The translations under genes were made by a program, and so were the position numbers. Of a DNA stretch of 64,000 bases, positions 38,818 through 51,455 are shown piece by piece. The notes under the pieces were generated by a model. That model was not told the origin of the DNA, did no database searches, and saw only the letters and a list, made by a program, of their open reading frames with translations. Origin of the DNA: Trichopria drosophilae. Lineage: Eukaryota; Arthropoda; Insecta; Hymenoptera; Diapriidae. The stretch covers positions 17,217,501 through 17,281,500 of the forward strand of contig CM059582.1 in assembly GCA_030407085.1 (NCBI GenBank), written 5' to 3'. How positions within the stretch are numbered: the stretch's first letter is position 1; each line of letters starts with the position of its first letter.

Positions 38818-40330
38818 GGGGAGACTGGGGTTAATTGGCGGCTGGGGCACATTGACGGTTTGCACTTTTCTCGAATTCTGCACATTAGAAAATTCTATGC
38901 ATCATATAGTATATTCATTGTGTCCACCTTCATCACCTTGCCATAGTAACGCCTTGTTTATCGAACTAAATTTGGTTATAGTTCGGTTTGATTGATTTGG
39001 CATACGAATTGTAACTATTTATTTTCGATTATATAAGCGTTTTCTCCGTGTTGCGACCGATATCAGAGTAAGTATTTATACATTTAGCTTCCTCTACTTT
39101 CACTGCACAAAACCACTGTGAGAAGTATTGTAATATTTGTATACATCATCACGAAAGTTACGTTTTAACTTATAAACTCGGGATGGGGCAGGTTGGCGGG
39201 TTTTGCATGGGGCACATTGGCGGTGTCATTATTGCTTGTAAAATATGTTCTTATTGCAGAGAATGGTTCGAAATTGAAACAACAGGCAAAGAGGCGACAG
39301 AAAAAATACTACATTATAAAGAAACATTTAAGAAAATAGTTATATATTAATTTAATACAAAAATTGTTCAAAAATACTGTTTAATGGATGAAAAAGTAAT
39401 GACAAATAATAATATATAATATACTATAAAATTGTTTTTTCTGCACCGAGAGAAGAAAAATTGTTAATGGAACTATTTCATAATAGTAAAACATTTGATG
39501 ACAAAAAGTAGTTAATTTAACCATTTCTATAATAAACAAGAACATAATATTGTTCAGTTTACCATTTCCCGATATTTATGTACGCACCACCGTATATAAC
39601 CTCAGATACTCGGTACTTCAGTTTCATACTTAAATAGTCAATTCAAACATTACCGAACAGTGAAATGGACATAATAAAATAAATTAAACGAAAATAGCTT
39701 CTTTCCTTACAAAAAAGAATTATTGTATGGCCCTTTTCACAATGTTCTGAATTGCAAAAGTAACACTCTGCGAGCTACAATTTCACATTGTTAATTTTAC
39801 AATTATTATACTTTATAACTGTTTTTTACAATTTCTTCATGATTCCGTTAACCTTCTTTTTCTCTCTGTGTGCAAAAGTGCAAAATGTATGTTTTATTTA
39901 TAAACGTATGGATAGTCGACAATAGCCTCAAGAGAATGGCGGTATTCTTACAAAAAAATATATCCGTTAACGTATTTTTATTGCAAAAAAGGAAACTAAG
40001 CGAAAGCCAGAGATTTGATTTACTTATTACATCATGCCGAAGTGTTATAAATTCATTTATTCAATAAAACACAAGTTTTTATCAACCGCCAATTAGCCCC
40101 ATTGCACCCGTCAATGTGCCCCGCGTGTAGGGTGTATTGGCGGTTTTTGAACTTTCCGATTATTTGGTCATTTTCTTTCTTTTTAACAATATTTATGAAA
40201 TATTACAAAAGGCATTTTATTGCTAGACCTTATACCTTCAAAATGGTATATTGTATTAATTGAATTATACTGTACACCATTTTATAGAAATAGATTAACA
40301 ATTTTACCGCCAACTAACCCCAGTCTCCCC
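38818..40330. mobile_element. Non-autonomous element, GGGGAGACTGGGG ends, TA flanks
   Basis: The left end GGGGAGACTGGGGTTAATTG and the inverted right end GGGGAGACTGGGGTTAGTTG are near identical, and TA flanks both sides (38816-38817, 40331-40332). Subterminal copies of TTGGCGG and GGGGCACATTGRCGG recur at 38840, 39185-39225 and 40083-40147, likely transposase-binding repeats. The interior holds only short AT-rich ORFs. Confidence 0.75.
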
Positions 40331-41038
40331 TATAAATACCGGCCCACACTCGCATAAATGATCCAGAACTAATTGGGTCCTTGGAGCTTCACTATAACAG
40401 CAACTGAAGCAACTGCGGTAAAGCGATCTGCGTCGAAGGAATATTCACAATGAATTAATTATTTCTTTGTTTATTTTCATGACATGGTAACATTCTCAGA
40501 AATCTTGTTGAGTTACATTTATGGTGGCTTGCGGCTTATTGCACCCCTTCTTCGGGACGGGCTAGATTTGAGTGCTGATTTATGCCACCACCGCCGATTG
40601 TGACGCCGTATAGCGGGTAACTCATCCACCGCATTATTAAAAACAAGCTGCTTACCCTTGTCCTCTCTGTTGGTTAAGAGGAACCGTTCTAACGTTACCT
40701 CTTCAAGTTAGGGCTTCGACCCATCGCTGTTCCTTGCGGGCGCAAACGGGACATTCATAAAAATATACAAACTTTGCATAGAGTAAAGTTTGACAAAAAC
40801 TAAGAATGATTGGTGAGTTACTACACGGATAAACATTCTCATTTACCATCTCAGATGGACATTTTGGGACAAAGTTGTAAAATGGAAAAAATTGCCATTT
40901 TCCTAGTAAAATTAATAGATTTTATTGTAACCTTTACTGTCTGAACAGTAAAAATTTCAAGAACTGATCGTCATTTTTGTCAGAAAAAATGGCAACGTTT
41001 CACATCCTGCAAGTCTGTCTCAAAATTACTGCATAAAC

Positions 41039-41402
41039 GGCTTCGTGGCTCAGGCGGTTAACGCGCTGGACTACGAAGTCGTAGGTCGTGAGTTCGATCC
41101 CCGTCGGGTGAACAATTTTTCGATTTCGTTTTCAAGCAGCAGCTCGCTGTTGGTAAGACGAGCCACGTTGTTTGTTTACGTTTCGAAAATATTGTATATC
41201 TGGCGGAAATCGACTCATGACCGCTGCTGTACTTGGTGTAGGTTTCTGCAGTCCTACATTTCATTCACAAATGTGAAGTATGGCGCCATCTTCTCAAGTC
41301 GATCTGCAGCTCTCGCAAAAATGTGTAGTGACTCATAATGCAAAAATTCTGTAAAAAGGGCGATTCCGCCCGTTAAAATAATAAATAAAAAAAAAAATAA
41401 AA
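41039..41402 (+). mobile_element. tRNA-derived SINE
   Basis: The head resembles a tRNA: A-box TGGCTCAGGCGG and B-box GAGTTCGATCC at normal spacing. The loop CTACGAA suggests descent from a tRNA-Arg (ACG), but the anticodon stem no longer pairs. A ~290-bp body follows, then a short hairpin (GGGCGATTCCGCCC, 41358-41371) and an A-rich tail (41376-41402). ATAAAC lies directly before the head (41033-41038) and after the tail (41403-41408), a likely target duplication. The 97-codon ORF over the body is not thought to be a gene. Confidence 0.8.
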
Positions 41403-42240
41403 ATAAACTTCGTTGAAATGGGTCTAACTATTTTAGTGGTTTTTAGTGATGCTTCATAAGTAGAATGTTATACTTGCGCCTTAATTGGCAATTTGATTCC
41501 TTAATTTCAAAATGAATGTAATATGTAATGTAAACCTCATAATAATTTCATTAATTCTAAATATATTATATTATTTATTCCATGATTATTAAATATTGGA
41601 AACCAAAACGAAATCGTATCTGTATTCTAGCAAGGTCCTTTTAAAATCGAAGTGGGGATAGCACATTATTTTTACAGTATCGACGAAATTTATTGTAATC
41701 AACCTAAATTGGTGTCGACAAATTGTCCGCGAAGATTGGAACCTTTTTCATTACAGAACCTAGATAGAACCATCTCCAACACCACAAGCAGAGAAAACGG
41801 TTGGAGAAAATTTTGTTTTGCTTCTAATCAACGAGCTGATAATATTTACGTATCAAATTCCGACATTTTCTAACTAATTTGTTTTATATAATTGCATTGT
41901 CTTTAAAAACATTAGCCAACATTGTAATGACTCCGGGATATTCAAAAAGGTAGCAAAACTTTCGGAGGAAATATATGGTTCTCCATCACGTCACCCACGC
42001 AAGCATCTAATTTCCACTTTAAACAAAAAGTTTAATCAAATGTTTTTGATCGTTATATTAATTATTGGTGTTTTGTCCCAAACTTATCATGTATTATGTA
42101 GGGTAGTAGTCAGCATTCAGTCATGTACGGCAGTAGAAATCTGAAAATGAAAACAATATTTAATATTTACATTGTGGATCTTCATAATTGGCTGAGTTAT
42201 TACACTCAGAAATGCTATTGAGTTAATATATATTTTTGAA

Positions 42241-42455
42241 CCTCCGTACGTAAAACTCGATTTCTCGGCCTAGGGCGAACCCTTCGGCCGCGAATTATCG
42301 AGCCCTACGACAATTGGATCAAAAAATACATTATTGGTCACGTGCGAAATATCGATCTCCGACGAGGGTGGCTGTTACCCTCACTTCGCTCGGGCGACAA
42401 ACTTCACAATCTTCGAAGATCTCGATGATAATTGCGCTTTTGGCACATAATGTTC
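42241..42455. repeat. Dispersed repeat R1, copy 2
   Basis: Second near-full copy of the repeat at 12112-12324, sharing CGTAAAACTCGATTTCTCGG, TCGATCTCCGACGAG, CTCACTTCGCTCGGGCGA and AATTGCGC..CATAATGTT. No terminal inverted repeat or poly-A tail is evident, so its mode of spread is unknown. Confidence 0.8.
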
Positions 42456-42594
42456 TATTCTTCCATGATGACATGTACTTAGTTTCTTCTCTTGTAACTT
42501 TGTGATCCAGGCAATATGACGCTTCTTTGCATTTTTACATTTTTTAATTAAAATATGATACAATTTTTGTTAATTTACATTTCTTAATTAAAAT

Positions 42595-42742
42595 ATGGCG
42601 TCATTTTACGCCTACTGCATCAAAAAACAATCTTTGAAACTCAGACGTAGAATTTTCACCCTCGTGAACTTCGAGCCGGCTTTGCAGTTTCTCGGGTTCT
42701 ATTATAGTGGCGTAAAACTCCATTTTACGCCCTTAATACAAA
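42595..42742. repeat. GCGTAAAAT hairpin repeats, two copies
   Basis: GGCGTCATTTTACGCC at 42598 and GGCGTAAAACTCCATTTTACGC at 42709 are palindromic copies of the same word, 110 bp apart and 145 bp after R1 copy 2. Confidence 0.45.
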
Positions 42743-43448
42743 AATAACTATTTTTATACAGAGTGTGCGAAGTGGCGGTTAAGAGTGTCAAAACACGCAT
42801 TTTTTTACATATAATTTTATTTTGATTCAAAATTGTTTATAACAAAATATGCAATGAAATAGATATTAGCCGGGGAACAAAGTTCCGAAAATCAACACAC
42901 CCCGAAAGGCCAAAATTTCGATATAGCATGACTCCAGCGTGATTTTCTTCACTTTGTCTCTGAAAATTTGGTAAAAAGAAAGCAAATTAAATATCTATAA
43001 TAATATTTGATCCGCCAAAGTTCCCAAAAAATGTTGTCTGAATGAAAAATGAGTTGCTCGTTCATTATCCTCATTCACTCAGTTACATTTGTCGCCATTA
43101 ATCAAATATCTATACGTACATTAATAATTGTATGGTAAAGCATTTATACAATAAATTATCGGCTTTGAAATAATATTTCTAAATATTTTATGATTTTAAA
43201 CAATGTTTTTATTATTTCGAAACTTCAGTGTTACTATATAATGGTATATTTTAAAATTTTTACATTTTTATTGTAATTGGCTGTTTCTAAAAAAAATAGA
43301 AAATGATGTCCTTAATGATTTTTACAAACCAGGGTCGTTAATTGCGAAAAGTCCTTTCTATTAATTAAACTACTGTACTAGATGTGCAAATGTGAAAAAA
43401 ATTAATTTTTATATGATAGTCAAAAAATATATTCAATAGAGTACCCTG

Positions 43449-44052
43449 AAAATCATTCCCTCTCATGTCCCAACTGCTAAATTCGAAGAGAATCATTGAC
43501 TTTAATCGTAAAAGTCCTTACTTATTGATTGTTATCTTATTTTTTACACATAGAAGATAATATTGACTGTACCTACATGAGTTTAAGGTTTAAAAATGCA
43601 ATTCGAAATATTTTTAAATATAATTCAAAATTTGTCCGTAAAAAATCATTCCCTCGTCGTTTTAAAGCTGTGTGATTGGAGAAAAATTTAAAGGTTTAAG
43701 AAGCTCCGTACTGCATTTTTTTTAGTTGGCAACATTAGCCTTGATAACATACACTATAGCGGGCGGTTGAAGAAAATTATTTTGTTGAAACTAATTTGAC
43801 GACAACTTTTTTAAATATTACATTTTTTAAAGTCATTCCCTCGTGTAATGTAATCAAAAGGTAAACACTTTTTAATTAATTAATCATAGCATATTTGTAT
43901 ATGTTTCAAGTAGTATTAAAGTACTGTACACAGTTCGTAAGAAAGTAAGGTTATGTTTATAAGCTTCTGGTAATTTTGTTTCGTTTCGTCATTCCCTCGT
44001 AAAATTTTTTGACGAGGGAATGATTCTTGTGCGGGAATGATGTATTTTCTAA
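43449..44052. repeat. CATTCCCTCGT repeat cluster with hairpin
   Basis: The word TCATTCCCTC(GT) recurs near 43451, 43648, 43832 and 43988, spaced about 155-200 bp, ending in a hairpin where TCATTCCCTCGT pairs perfectly with ACGAGGGAATGA (43987-44021). A further GGGAATGATG follows. Probably a decayed repeat-based element. Confidence 0.5.
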
Positions 44053-44250
44053 CAAGTATCAGATATTTATGTTTGTTTCGTTGGTTTTAGTACGCTGACA
44101 GGTACTAGAATGTCTAAAATTTGAAATATTTTATCTTTATATTTAATTCAAACTCGAAAAAGTTGGAGACCACTATAATATTTTTAATAAACAAGGCATA
44201 AACTAAGAATTGAGCAATAAAATTCGATAATAAGTTGACAATAGTAGTTT

Positions 44251-44883
44251 ATGCAACTAGTGCGTGAAGTCACACTTCACGCACGACTAGTGAACCAAAG
44301 TAAACGAGTGGTCGGCGTAGCCGGCCACGAGTTTGATGTGGTTCACTTGAGTGTGTGATGTGTCACGCACGAGTTGTTTACTATTTTTTATGTAATTTTT
44401 GTGCGTGAAGTTATTATTAGGTACAAATGGGATTTCTTATCCCATAAAAAGTGGTGGAGAGAAAAGGATGGATTGGCAAAGGGTGCCGGGTACGTGAAGG
44501 CTGGAGGGGGGTTACGGGGGGGTTGGGGGGCGGAGCCCCCCCCGATAGCAATATAAATGCGACTTTTAATGAATATTCAAACAAACAAATTTCACAAAAT
44601 ACTTTACTTTAACATTTTCTTCCTCCACTCCCCAACTACGCGCGTGTACGTACATGCGCAGAACACTCGCAGTGTGTGCACGTGCCTAACGGAGTGTGTT
44701 TGCGTCTCTCTCACGGATTTTGAATATTTAAATTTCAAGCCAGAGTCTTCACTTCACGCACTAGTTTCTACTTCGCGCACTAGTATTTACTTCACACACT
44801 GCTAAAACTAACTAGTGTGTGAAGTAGCACTTCACGCACGGCAAATTGTACTTCACGCACTAACTTCACGCACAGAATTGCAT
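44251..44883. mobile_element. Iteron-rich element with ATGCAA ends
   Basis: ATGCAACTAGTGCGTGAAGT at the left pairs with the inverted right end (ATGCAATTCTGTGCGTGAAGT read in reverse complement). About ten copies of GTGCGTGAAGT or its complement, some with one change, crowd both ends and include a perfect hairpin at 44259-44284. The middle is GC-rich and contains GGGGGGCGGAGCCCCCC (44525-44541), a 7-bp stem with a 3-nt loop. No protein recognised. Confidence 0.6.
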
Positions 44884-44975
44884 AAAAAATTATCAACTCG
44901 ATACAGTTAAATTCTATTTTTTTTGAGAACCAGCCAATTATTGATTAAAAAAAACTGAATGATGGAACGCTTTGG

Positions 44976-46372
44976 TTAACCCATTAAGTCCGGAATGTCC
45001 TCAAATCTCCACGCATTTTTATCCAGCTTTTTGTACGCTACCTGGGCAAAAAAAAGATTTGGATAGATGATATCCGATGTAAAATTTCGTGCTCGTTCAT
45101 AATATGACCTGAGAATTTGTCTAGAATCAATGCATAAAAAGTTATAAGTAATTTATTGCAAAAAAAAAATTCCATTTTTTCGACTAAGAAAATTTTTAGA
45201 TCTAAAATTTCTATATTATATCGGTAATATACATATACCGTACCAAATGGAAAAGCGTTTTTTAGCCCTAAACTTGAAGATATGTATGGTCGGGAATAAA
45301 GAATTAAATATGGCGGTTTTAAAAAAGAATGAAAAGTTCTTAGAATTCAACAAGGAATTCACTGGAATTTTGTCAGATTTTTTGGTGACATTTTTGAAAA
45401 ATTTTGTATTACAAATTGTTGAATAATTTAACATATTTACGAAAAATTCTAGAAGAAGTATATGGAAAGCCGTACCCAACAAAGAAATATGAAAAGCTCC
45501 ACTTCGCCAGACAACAATCGAAGCGAATCAAGCGAATCGAGCGAGATTCGTGGAGATTCGAACGTTCTGCTGAACGATCTCCGCCGTTCGAGGAGCCGAG
45601 CGATTTTCATGAAAATTCGTCAGTTTTTTGTTCAAACTCATTTACGAATCTGATCACAAAAAAAATGTTACAATCCATCAAAGAATATCCATCATTTACT
45701 TCATCACCGTCTAACGGAATTTACAAAGTATCTTTTTTATAATGAGAATCGATCTATTTTGAATTTGTATACATACATTTATGCAATGTGTCATGTAGAA
45801 AGATTAGCATTTTTTTTCTCGAAAACTATCGACTTATGGAAAAAATGACAAAGATACTTAGAATTTTTCGGACATTTATGAAATTTTTTAAAATGTCACC
45901 AAAAAATATGAAAAAATTTCAGTGTATTCCTTGATGAATTCTAAGAACTTTTCATTATTCTCATTTTTTTTAATAAGTTCATCGCTTTACTGTCAAAGCG
46001 TCTTGAAGATTTTCAAAAAAAGTTTCATTTCGGACACCATTTTGAGAACCACCGTATTTAATTTTTTATTCCGAACCATACATATCTTCAAGTTTAGGGC
46101 TCGAAAACGCTTTTCTATATGGTACGGGATATGTATATTACCGATATCATATACAAATTTTAGATCTAAAACTTTTTTTAGTCAAAAAAATTGATTTTTT
46201 TTTGCAATAAATTACTTATAACTTTTTAAGATTTGGTTTTAGACAAATTCTGAAGACATATTATGAAAGATCGCGAAATTTTACAACGGATATCATGTAT
46301 TTGATTTTTTTTTGACTAAGGTAGAGTACAAAAAAAAACTGGATGAAAATGCGTAGACATTGGACGACTTAA
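44976..46372. mobile_element. Foldback element I (long inverted repeats, TTAA at both ends)
   Basis: Arms of about 400 bp (44985-45410 and 45890-46368) pair imperfectly in inverted orientation. Shared words include AGTTATAAGTAATTTATTGC, TTTAGATCTAAAA, ACTTGAAGATATGTATGG and GAAAAGTTCTTAGAATTC. TTAA stands at each outer end, followed on the left by CCCATTAAG. The spacer contains a short Ser/Arg-rich ORF. The internal GAATGAAAAGTTCTTAGAAT block is also in element III. Confidence 0.75.
45462..45653 (+). pseudogene. Ser/Arg-rich ORF inside a foldback element, possible captured or remnant coding piece
   Basis: The spacer between the arms of the 45-46.4 kb foldback element holds a short, locally GC- and CpG-rich ORF. 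It starts at a real ATG and encodes a polar Ser/Asn/Arg-rich peptide (SSTSPDNNRSESSESSEIRG, LLNDLRRSRSRAIFMKIRQ). Composition differs sharply from the AT-rich arms. It may be the remnant of a transposase N-terminus or a host fragment picked up by the element. No domain is recognised. Confidence 0.3.
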
Positions 46373-47440
46373 CCCTTTTCGTCCCAAAAGTCCGGAATTT
46401 GGACACAACTTTCAACGATATAACTTTTGTTCCAAACAGCGTTAAAAAAATTGAAATAAGTCAGAAACGATAGACTTGGACCTCTTCTTTCAAATGCCGT
46501 GGTCAGAATCAGCCGGAAATTTCAGAGAAAAAAGTTATGATCATTTTTTCGAAAAAAATACTGATTTTTTCGACGTTTTTTCCCAGTAATTGCATTTTTT
46601 GACATTGAAAAGGGCAGTGCTGATCGTTGCAAAACATGCTAATCGCGTCTTTTTTGCTCGGACCATTCTTCCCCCGTCGGATTTTTTTCAAAAAACAAAT
46701 AATTGGCGGCTTCAAGATGGCGTCTCCAAGTTGTAATTTTACATTTTCTCCCACAAATATCGATTATTTGACCTCGTAACGGTGCAAATCACGGAGAATT
46801 GGGGTGAAAAAGTAATTATTATCATTTGTAAATACATACTCCTCTCATGTAAATTCATTCATAATCTCAAATAAGTCAAATATTTCCACATTGCCTCCAC
46901 GTATGTTTCGAATACAAGAAAATGAAAGTAATAAAATTAAAATAAAAATAATGAAGAAAAGTATTTTAAAAATATAAAAAAGTCGAGCTGTACTAAATTT
47001 TTAGGTTATTAACCGATAATTAATACGTCATAAGGGTATATGATCATTTTTAATTTCACACATAAGTAATGTTACAGAAACGTCGAAAATTCTTTGAAAA
47101 TTAGACAAATAAATCGGTTAAAACCCATTGTGTCTAACTAATTTTAGGTTATGAATAAATCATGAGACTGGGTATTCACAACTGATAATAATTACTTTTT
47201 CATTGCAATTCTCCATGATTTGAGCCGTTACACGGTCAAATAATCGATATTTGTGCAAGAAAATTCAAACTTAAAACTTCCAGACTGCTCTTCTCAATGT
47301 CAAAAAACGCAATTGTCAAAAACGTCCAAAAAATCAATATTTTTTCGAAAAAATATAACTTTATTCTCTGTAATTTCCGGCTAATTCTGACCATGGCATT
47401 TGAAACACAATTTAAAGCGACGATAACTTTTAAAAAGATC
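46373..47440. mobile_element. Foldback element II (long inverted repeats)
   Basis: The left arm (46487-46830) and right arm (47180-47405) pair in inverted orientation. Shared words include TTCAAATGCCRTGGTCAGAA, CCGGAAATT, ATCGATTATTTGACC and AAAAAGTAATTATTATCA. The right arm lacks about 100 bp of the left. It directly abuts element I and ends about 390 bp before the Tip60 start codon. The outermost ends are poorly matched, so limits are approximate. Confidence 0.65.
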
Positions 47441-47489
47441 TGAAGTAGAATTTTTTTAAGTAAATTTTTGTCTTTTCATTATTTATTTC

Positions 47490-47824
47490 CTAATGTCGAG
47501 TTATTAACAATTTGAATTTCGCGGTCATAGTTACGTCAAATCATGGCGTCTGGAATATACTAGCAGCGCTACCGGCGCAAAAACGGATAATGCTCGAACT
47601 AATACGCGCGTGGGCGTCCAGCAAAGTCGAATGTCAGGTTTCGAACGACCGCGTTCGATATTTCGCATACGAATTGAGAATCGACTCATTGCTTGCCCTT
47701 TAAATTTAGTTTACAAACAAAGCAGCGATCTAAGTGAGGCGCTTGAGTCAGTGCTTGGAGCGCTTCAAAACAATTTATATCGGTGTTGGTGTTTGTGGAC
47801 GGTTTTCGGAAATTTTTGACTGAA
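47490..47824 (+). promoter_or_regulatory. Probable Tip60 promoter and 5' UTR
   Basis: Between the end of the upstream foldback element and the Tip60 ATG the base composition shifts to a more GC- and CpG-rich stretch (GCGCTACCGGCGC, ACGCGCGTGGGCG, CGAACGACCGCG), unlike the AT-rich flanks. I see no TATA box at a convincing distance, which would fit a housekeeping, CpG-type insect promoter. The transcription start cannot be fixed from sequence. Confidence 0.5.
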
Positions 47825-49732
<1,908 letters not shown>

Positions 49733-49899
49733 AGTGCGCGTTAAAACGACAATAAGTGTACAAATTTGTACATAGTCGTGTACCTAGCATTTTAACAAGA
49801 CTGCAACAAAGACGTTTTAATACAGTGACTAGATTTTTTTAACCGCATCTCAATTTGTCGGTCGTTGATTTGTACAGGATTCGATAGTGTAGAATTGTA

Positions 49900-49905
49900 A
49901 ATAAA
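49900..49905 (+). terminator. Polyadenylation signal of Tip60
   Basis: AATAAA lies about 170 bp after the Tip60 stop, followed within 30-40 nt by T/GT-rich sequence (GTGTTCTTTG). Spacing and context fit a cleavage and polyadenylation site. The next foldback element begins about 240 bp further on. Confidence 0.6.
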
Positions 49906-50146
49906 TGTGATTTTATAAGAAATAATGTGTTCTTTGACGAGGGGGAGGTAAACAGACTCGAACAAATATGTATGTATATATATATATATATTTTTTTTGT
50001 TTGTTTTGCTATATCCAACAGCAACATCACAGTAGCTTCATATACAATAAATATCTTTACGTTTCATCAGCTGAGATTCAACCACGTAAGTACGACGAGT
50101 GACAAAGTCTCGCAACACACAGAAACGGTAAGGTTTGATCGAAGAA

Positions 50147-51455
50147 TTAACCTATTAACACCTGAAATGGCATTTTTTATACTTCATTATCAATCAAGTA
50201 TTTCATATGAAAATCGAAGTTGAAAACAATTGAACGGTACATATCCTATTGTTTTCGAGGTCGCTCTTCAAGATTCCGAGGTCGAAATTGAGTTTCAGCC
50301 ATCAGGAATTCCAATATGGCGCCAAACTTTTAAAAAAATTTCCAAAAAATTGGGAATTTTTTATTCCTATCAATTTTTTTCAAGCTATTAGAATATTGGG
50401 ATTCTATTGAAACTCTGAACAAAGGTGAACAAAATACTTCAATTTTAAGGAAAAATTTTACTTTTATTCCCCACATCATTGTAACGACCTCAAAATGGCG
50501 TCAACAATGAAAATTTCTTTGAAAAATTTCGAAACGTTCTAACTCAAAAACTACATGCTGTTATAAAAAAATGCTAAGAATGAAAAGTTCTTAGAATTAA
50601 TCGAGAAATATAGTGGAATTTTTTCAGATTTTTGTGATGACATTTTGAGAAATTTTTTTTCAACATTTTTTTCAAAATCATTATTTATTTATGAAAAATT
50701 CTGAAAAAAATTTGGTGTATTCACTTATGAATTCTACGAGTTTTTTGTTCTTTGCAATTCTTTCCAAAAGTTGACAGTTTTTTGGGGGAAAAAAAAACTA
50801 TAATATTTGAAATTCATTTCCTCAAAAACTTTCAACTTTACGAAAAAATTGCAAAGAACAAGTAACTCTTAGAATTCATCAGAGAATACACTAAATTTTT
50901 TTCAGAATTTTTTGTAAATAAATTACAATTTTGAAAAAAATGTTGAAAAAAAAGTTTCAAAATGTCAAAAAATTTTGAAAAAATCCCACTATATCGCTTG
51001 ATGAATTTTAAGAACTTTTCATTCTGGGCATTTTTTTTTAAAAGTTGGTAGTTTTTGAGTTAGAACGTCCAGAAATTTTTCAAAGAAATTTTCATTGTTG
51101 ACGCCATTTTGAGGTCGTTAGAATGATGTAGGGTATAAAAGTAAAATTTTTTCTTAAAATTCAACTATTTTATGCACCATTATGCAAGGTTTCAATAAAA
51201 TCCCAATATTCTAATAGCTCGAAAAAAATTGATAAGTATAAAAAATTCCCAATTTTTTGGAAATTTTTTTTTATAGTCGGCGCCATATTGGAATTTCTGA
51301 TGGCTGAAACTCAATTTTGACCTCGGAATCTTGAAGAGCAACCTCGAAAACAATAGGATATGTACCGTTTAATTGTTTTCAACTTCGATTTTGATACGAA
51401 ATACTTGATTGAAAATGAAGTATAAAAATTGTCATTTCAGGCTTTAATGGGTTAA
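50147..51455. mobile_element. Foldback element III (near-complete palindrome)
   Basis: The arms run from TTAACCTATTAACACCTGAA inward and, inverted, from TTAACCCATTAAAGCCTGAA, pairing for over 600 bp with a centre near 50790. Shared words include GTACATATCCTATTGTTTT and TCAAGATTCCGAGGTC. TTAA followed by CCY at both ends resembles piggyBac-type termini, but no transposase is present. It begins about 240 bp after the Tip60 poly-A signal. Confidence 0.8.

Noticed and set aside
41039..41112. Functional tRNA gene
   Set aside because: A and B boxes are good, but the anticodon and acceptor stems do not pair and a SINE body with A-rich tail follows.
41045..41338. 97-codon ORF
   Set aside because: Covers the tRNA-derived SINE and starts inside its tRNA-like head.
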